A stretch of DNA of 8,176 bases from positions 1 to 8,176 of the forward strand of contig JAFOCY010000087.1 of the NCBI GenBank assembly GCA_017380995.1, in the 5' to 3' direction. Below the pieces are notes generated by a model. The model saw nothing but the letters and a program-made list of their open reading frames with translations. It was not told where the DNA came from and searched no databases. Source of the DNA: Oscillibacter sp. (GTDB taxonomy: Bacteria; Bacillota; Clostridia; Oscillospirales; Oscillospiraceae). Made by a program: the position numbers and the translations under genes. Below are positions 5,847 to 8,176 of the stretch, piece by piece. Numbering within the stretch: the first letter of the stretch is position 1; the number at the start of each line of letters is the position of its first letter.

Positions 5847-5899
5847 GGAGAAAGAAGGATACATAGAGAAACAGCGCTTCTCTACGCTGGCATCTCCCT

Positions 5900-6003
5900 G
5901 CAGGTGGCTGACCTGCGGTTAGCAATGGCTAACTCGGGAGGGGGAAGAAATGCCGCTGGGTTAGAGCGGCTTGAGTTAGCTTAAACTAACTCTAAAATTA
6001 GAG
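5900..6003. repeat. Cluster of five small hairpins with recurring GTTAG/CTAAC
   Basis: In order: GCAGGT/ACCTGC (5900-5916), GTTAGC/GCTAAC (5918-5933), GCCGCT/AGCGGC (5952-5970), GAGTTAG/CTAACTC (5973-5992) and CTCTAA/TTAGAG (5990-6003). GTTAG or its complement recurs in three of them and in one loop, so alternative pairings between hairpins are possible. Confidence 0.7.
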
Positions 6004-6028
6004 TACAATACTTCCGACAATTTGTCAA
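6000..6028 (-). promoter_or_regulatory. Candidate distal promoter upstream of the structured region
   Basis: On the minus strand a perfect -35 TTGACA (6028 to 6023) is followed after 17 bases by a poor -10, TACTCT (6005 to 6000). A small palindrome, GACAATTTGTC (6016-6026), overlaps the -35. Transcription would start near 5993 and run through all the hairpins toward the esterase operon. Confidence 0.4.
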
Positions 6029-6040
6029 TCCCCTTTTTTG

Positions 6041-6069
6041 AAAAAACGGGGCGGCTCAAAGCCGCCCCG
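6041..6069 (-). terminator. Intrinsic terminator of glgB
   Basis: Immediately after the glgB stop, the minus strand forms a perfect 9-bp GC stem (6069-6061 with 6055-6047) with a 5-base loop, TTTGA, followed directly by six T (6046 to 6041). This is a textbook rho-independent terminator. Confidence 0.92.
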
Positions 6070-6075
6070 CAGGGA

Positions 6076-8082
6076 TCAGGTGGTTTTTTTGGCTTTCTTG
6101 TGCTTCTTTTCCTTCAGCACGATCGCGGTGCGGGCGGGGAGGTAGAGCTCCACATAGTGCTTGCCGTCAAACTCCTTGGTGGAGTAGGTCATGTGTGCCA
6201 CCAGACCCTGGCCGCCGTACTGCTCATCATCACTGGAGAGGACCAGCTCGTAATCCGCGGCATCCTCCACCGGAACCAGCACATTGGTCAGGGAGCGGTT
6301 GAAGTGGAAGTTGAAGGCGAAGAGGAGGCCCTTGCGGCTAAAGACGATGGTCTGTTCCGGCGCTTTCAAAAGACGCAGGTCCGCCATGCGCTGGGTGAAC
6401 ATGCGGTGCTTTTTGGTCAGAGCCACCATATCCTTGTCAAAATCACCCAGCCACTGGTATTTGAGATTTTCGTTGTCCCGCAGGCTCCACTGGCGGCGGC
6501 AGTAATGGAAGCTCCAGCCGTTGCCTTCACGGGGGAAGTCGATCCACTCAGGGTGGCCAAACTCGTTGCCCATGAAGTTGAGGTAGGCCTCGCCGCCGCC
6601 ACCCAGGGTGAACAGGCGGATCATCTTGTGCAGGGCGATGGCGCGGTCAATGACGGCGTTGTGGCAGTCCTTGTTCATGTCGGTGTACATGGCGGCGTCT
6701 GCCAGGCGGAAGATCATGGTCTTGTCTCCCACCAACGCCTGGTCGTGGCTTTCCACGTAGGCCACCGTATTCTCACCGGGACGGCGCAGGCACATATCGC
6801 CCCACATCTTGCCGATGTCCCAGAATTCGTCCTTCTGCTCCTTCACCGTACGGATCCACATATCGGGAAGACCCATGGCCAGACGATAGTCAAAGCCGAT
6901 GCCGCCGTCTTCGATGGGCAGGCACATACCCGGCATACCGGACATATCCTCGGCGATGGTGATGGCATTGGGATTCATTTCCCGGATCAGCTCGTTGGCC
7001 AGCTGCAGGTAGGTGATGGCCTCGGTGTGGGTGTTGAGGGAGAAATACTTGGCGTCATTATCAAAGCTGGTGCCAAGGCCGTGGTCATGATAGAGCATGG
7101 AGGTGATGCCGTCGAAGCGGAAGCCGTCGAAATGGTACTCCGTCATCCAGAAGGCCAGGTTGCTCAGCAGGAAATGCAGGACCTCATCCTTGCCGTAGTT
7201 GAAGCACTTGGTGCCCCAGGCGGGATGGTCGCCCTTGGGACCGGAGTGGAAGAACTGCCACTCGGTGCCGTCGAACATATTGATGCCCTCAGCGGTATTT
7301 TTCACAGCATGAGAGTGGACCACGTCCAGCAGCACCCGAATGCCCAGCTTATGGGCCTTGTCCACCAGGTACTTCAGGTCCTCGGGTTTCCCAAACCAAC
7401 TGGAAGCGGCAAAGAAGTTTGCCACCTGGTAGCCAAAGCTTCCGTAATAGGGATGCTCCATGATGGCCATGAGCTGGATGGCGTTGTAGCCGGACTTCTT
7501 GACACGGGGAAGGACCTTGTCAGCAAATTCCCGGTAGGAACCTACCTTACCCTCCTCCTGGGCCATGCCCACATGGGCCTCGTAGATGTAGAGGGACTGG
7601 GGGGCCTTAAAGTCCCCGTCTGTCCAGGGATAGGGATTCCAGTTATCCACCACTTCTGCGGTGAAAGTCGTGGTCTTGGGGTCCTGGACTACGCGGCGGG
7701 CGTAGAGAGGGATATGCTCCGTACGGGTCATGTTGACGTCCACCACGGTTTTGACCTTACAGCCCTCCCAAAGGGCGTCGTCCCCCTCCAGCACCAGCTC
7801 CCACACACCGTTATCAAGACGCTTCATGGGATGAGAGGTCTGGTTCCAGCCGTTAAAATCGCCGGTAAGGTAGAGCTGATAGGCACTGGGAGCCCACTCG
7901 CGGTAGACCCAGGAGCCATTGAGATGGTGGATGCCGAAATAATGATGGGCATTGGCAAAATCCTTCAAAGTGCCGCCGCCGGATAAAAGACGGTTTTTGG
8001 TATTACGGTAAAGCTCCATCCGCAGTTCAATGTCCCCTTCAAAGGGCTTGAGCTGGGGATTCAGTTCCAATACTCGATACAT
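6076..8082 (-). CDS. glgB: 1,4-alpha-glucan (glycogen) branching enzyme, GH13_8 type
   Basis: Cytoplasmic enzyme that cuts an alpha-1,4-glucan chain and rejoins the piece by an alpha-1,6 bond, making branches in glycogen. It has 668 residues. The N-terminal helical segment and FANAHHYFGIH (42-52) resemble eukaryotic GBE1 rather than E. coli GlgB. A CBM48-like domain follows at about 55-145 (EWAPSAYQLYLTGDFNGWN, 62-80). The GH13 barrel carries all four motifs: DVVHSH (253-258), GFRFDGITS (320-328) with nucleophile D324, ITIAEDMSG (374-382) with acid/base E378, and YVESHDQ (442-448) with the H446-D447 pair. The C-terminal beta domain ends in a lysine-rich tail, KEKKHKKAKKTT. The ATG at 8082 has an AAAGGAG site 5 bases upstream. 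No other glycogen gene is in the window; the gene has its own promoter and terminator and appears monocistronic. Confidence 0.97.
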   Translation of the reverse strand: MYRVLELNPQLKPFEGDIELRMELYRNTKNRLLSGGGTLKDFANAHHYFGIHHLNGSWVYREWAPSAYQLYLTGDFNGWNQTSHPMKRLDNGVWELVLEGDDALWEGCKVKTVVDVNMTRTEHIPLYARRVVQDPKTTTFTAEVVDNWNPYPWTDGDFKAPQSLYIYEAHVGMAQEEGKVGSYREFADKVLPRVKKSGYNAIQLMAIMEHPYYGSFGYQVANFFAASSWFGKPEDLKYLVDKAHKLGIRVLLDVVHSHAVKNTAEGINMFDGTEWQFFHSGPKGDHPAWGTKCFNYGKDEVLHFLLSNLAFWMTEYHFDGFRFDGITSMLYHDHGLGTSFDNDAKYFSLNTHTEAITYLQLANELIREMNPNAITIAEDMSGMPGMCLPIEDGGIGFDYRLAMGLPDMWIRTVKEQKDEFWDIGKMWGDMCLRRPGENTVAYVESHDQALVGDKTMIFRLADAAMYTDMNKDCHNAVIDRAIALHKMIRLFTLGGGGEAYLNFMGNEFGHPEWIDFPREGNGWSFHYCRRQWSLRDNENLKYQWLGDFDKDMVALTKKHRMFTQRMADLRLLKAPEQTIVFSRKGLLFAFNFHFNRSLTNVLVPVEDAADYELVLSSDDEQYGGQGLVAHMTYSTKEFDGKHYVELYLPARTAIVLKEKKHKKAKKTT

Positions 8083-8127
8083 AAGTACTCCTTTCGAGAC
8101 TTGGTCTCTTTCGTGGATATTAAAATC

Positions 8128-8156
8128 ATTTTACTATAAAGCAAAGGGATTTTCAA
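8128..8156 (-). promoter_or_regulatory. Promoter of glgB
   Basis: On the minus strand, TTGAAA (8156 to 8151) and TAAAAT (8133 to 8128) are separated by exactly 17 bases; each box matches five of six consensus bases. Transcription should start near 8121, giving a leader of about 39 bases. The leader contains a small hairpin, GAGAC/GTCTC (8096-8108), ending one base before the AAAGGAG ribosome binding site (8088-8094). Confidence 0.8.
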
Positions 8157-8176
8157 TGACAATAAAATGCGAAAAA

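Larger units (their letters stand above)
5585..6046. other. Long hairpin-rich intergenic region, no convincing protein gene
   Basis: About 460 bases between the glgB terminator and the first esterase. Short open frames exist on both strands (5634-5864 minus, 5742-5984 plus), but they have weak starts and their predicted proteins mirror each other where the long hairpin lies, so I do not call them genes. From right to left the region holds a candidate minus-strand promoter (6000-6028), a run of small hairpins (5900-6003), two large GC-rich hairpins (5772-5846), a GC-rich hairpin followed by a T run on the minus strand (5678-5718), and the proximal promoter (5628-5656). The order promoter, structured body, terminator would fit a minus-strand small RNA of about 300 bases. 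It would also fit a long regulated leader of the operon. I recognise no known RNA family. Confidence 0.5.

Noticed and set aside
5634..5864. Minus-strand 76-codon and plus-strand 80-codon (5742-5984) open frames in the intergenic region
   Set aside because: Both are partly translations of the inverted repeats, which is why each contains a PFGECL stretch. Neither has a good ribosome binding site, and the plus-strand frame begins with TTG.
5876..5896. Partial likeness to the 3' end of the TPP (thi-box) riboswitch on the minus strand (ATGCCAGCGTAGAGAAGC)
   Set aside because: The other invariant parts of the aptamer, GGGGUGC, CUGAGA and ACCCUUUGAACCUGA, are absent upstream, and the local segment does not form the expected GCCAG hairpin. 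The neighbouring genes are also not thiamine genes. A covariance-model search would settle it.
5981..6009. Plus-strand promoter TTAAAC-17-TACAAT toward glgB's 3' end
   Set aside because: The -35 matches poorly, and a transcript would run straight into the glgB terminator hairpin with no gene in that direction.
5585..6046. Insertion element remnant or MITE
   Set aside because: Many inverted repeats are present, but there are no matching terminal repeats at the two ends, no target-site duplication and no transposase fragment. A repeat family remains possible and is listed as a finding to check.
6022..7986. Plus-strand open frame of 654 codons opposite glgB
   Set aside because: It lies fully antisense to an intact glgB with all catalytic motifs. 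Its predicted protein is rich in Val, Gly, Leu and His without a recognisable domain. Such open antisense frames arise from GC-rich codon use in the real gene.

Overview
The window reads as a stretch of chromosome from a fairly GC-rich Firmicute, most likely a gut clostridium of the Oscillospirales (Flavonifractor/Lawsonibacter type). The basis is strong AGGAGG-type ribosome binding sites, sigma-A style promoters (TTGACA/TATAAT with 17-bp spacers) in AT-rich gaps between GC-rich genes, and protein sequences of clostridial character. The taxonomic placement is inference; no marker gene is present. Nothing in the window looks like a phage, plasmid, CRISPR array, tRNA or rRNA.

Layout. (1) Positions 1-1704 hold a divergent pair: a MarR-family regulator on the minus strand, cut by the left edge, and a plus-strand 12-helix MFS transporter. 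Between them lie two facing promoters and two near-identical copies of a palindromic operator. (2) Positions 1755-2751 hold a plus-strand two-gene unit: a small two-helix membrane protein and a TetR-family regulator. A striking inverted repeat covers the first gene's -10 box, ribosome binding site and start codon. The unit ends in a 15-bp hairpin that also contains the tetR stop codon. (3) Positions 2783-5584 hold three minus-strand genes that look like one operon: two alpha/beta-hydrolase esterases followed by an ATP-grasp ligase. (4) Positions 5585-6075 are an unusually long, hairpin-rich intergenic region with two possible minus-strand promoters and no convincing gene. (5) Positions 6076-8082 hold a complete minus-strand glycogen branching enzyme (glgB) of the eukaryote-like GH13_8 type, with a clear promoter and terminator.

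How the parts work together. Regions 1 and 2 each look like a regulator plus its own membrane-protein target, the usual form of ligand-inducible export or import modules. Region 3 pairs an ATP-dependent carboxylate ligase with two hydrolases, suggesting a make-and-break or activate-and-release pathway on a small carboxylic or ester compound; its substrate cannot be read from the sequence. Region 5 is a stand-alone glycogen gene. The best candidates for something undescribed are the esterase-esterase-ATP-grasp operon and the structured intergenic region upstream of it, which may encode a small RNA or a long regulatory leader.
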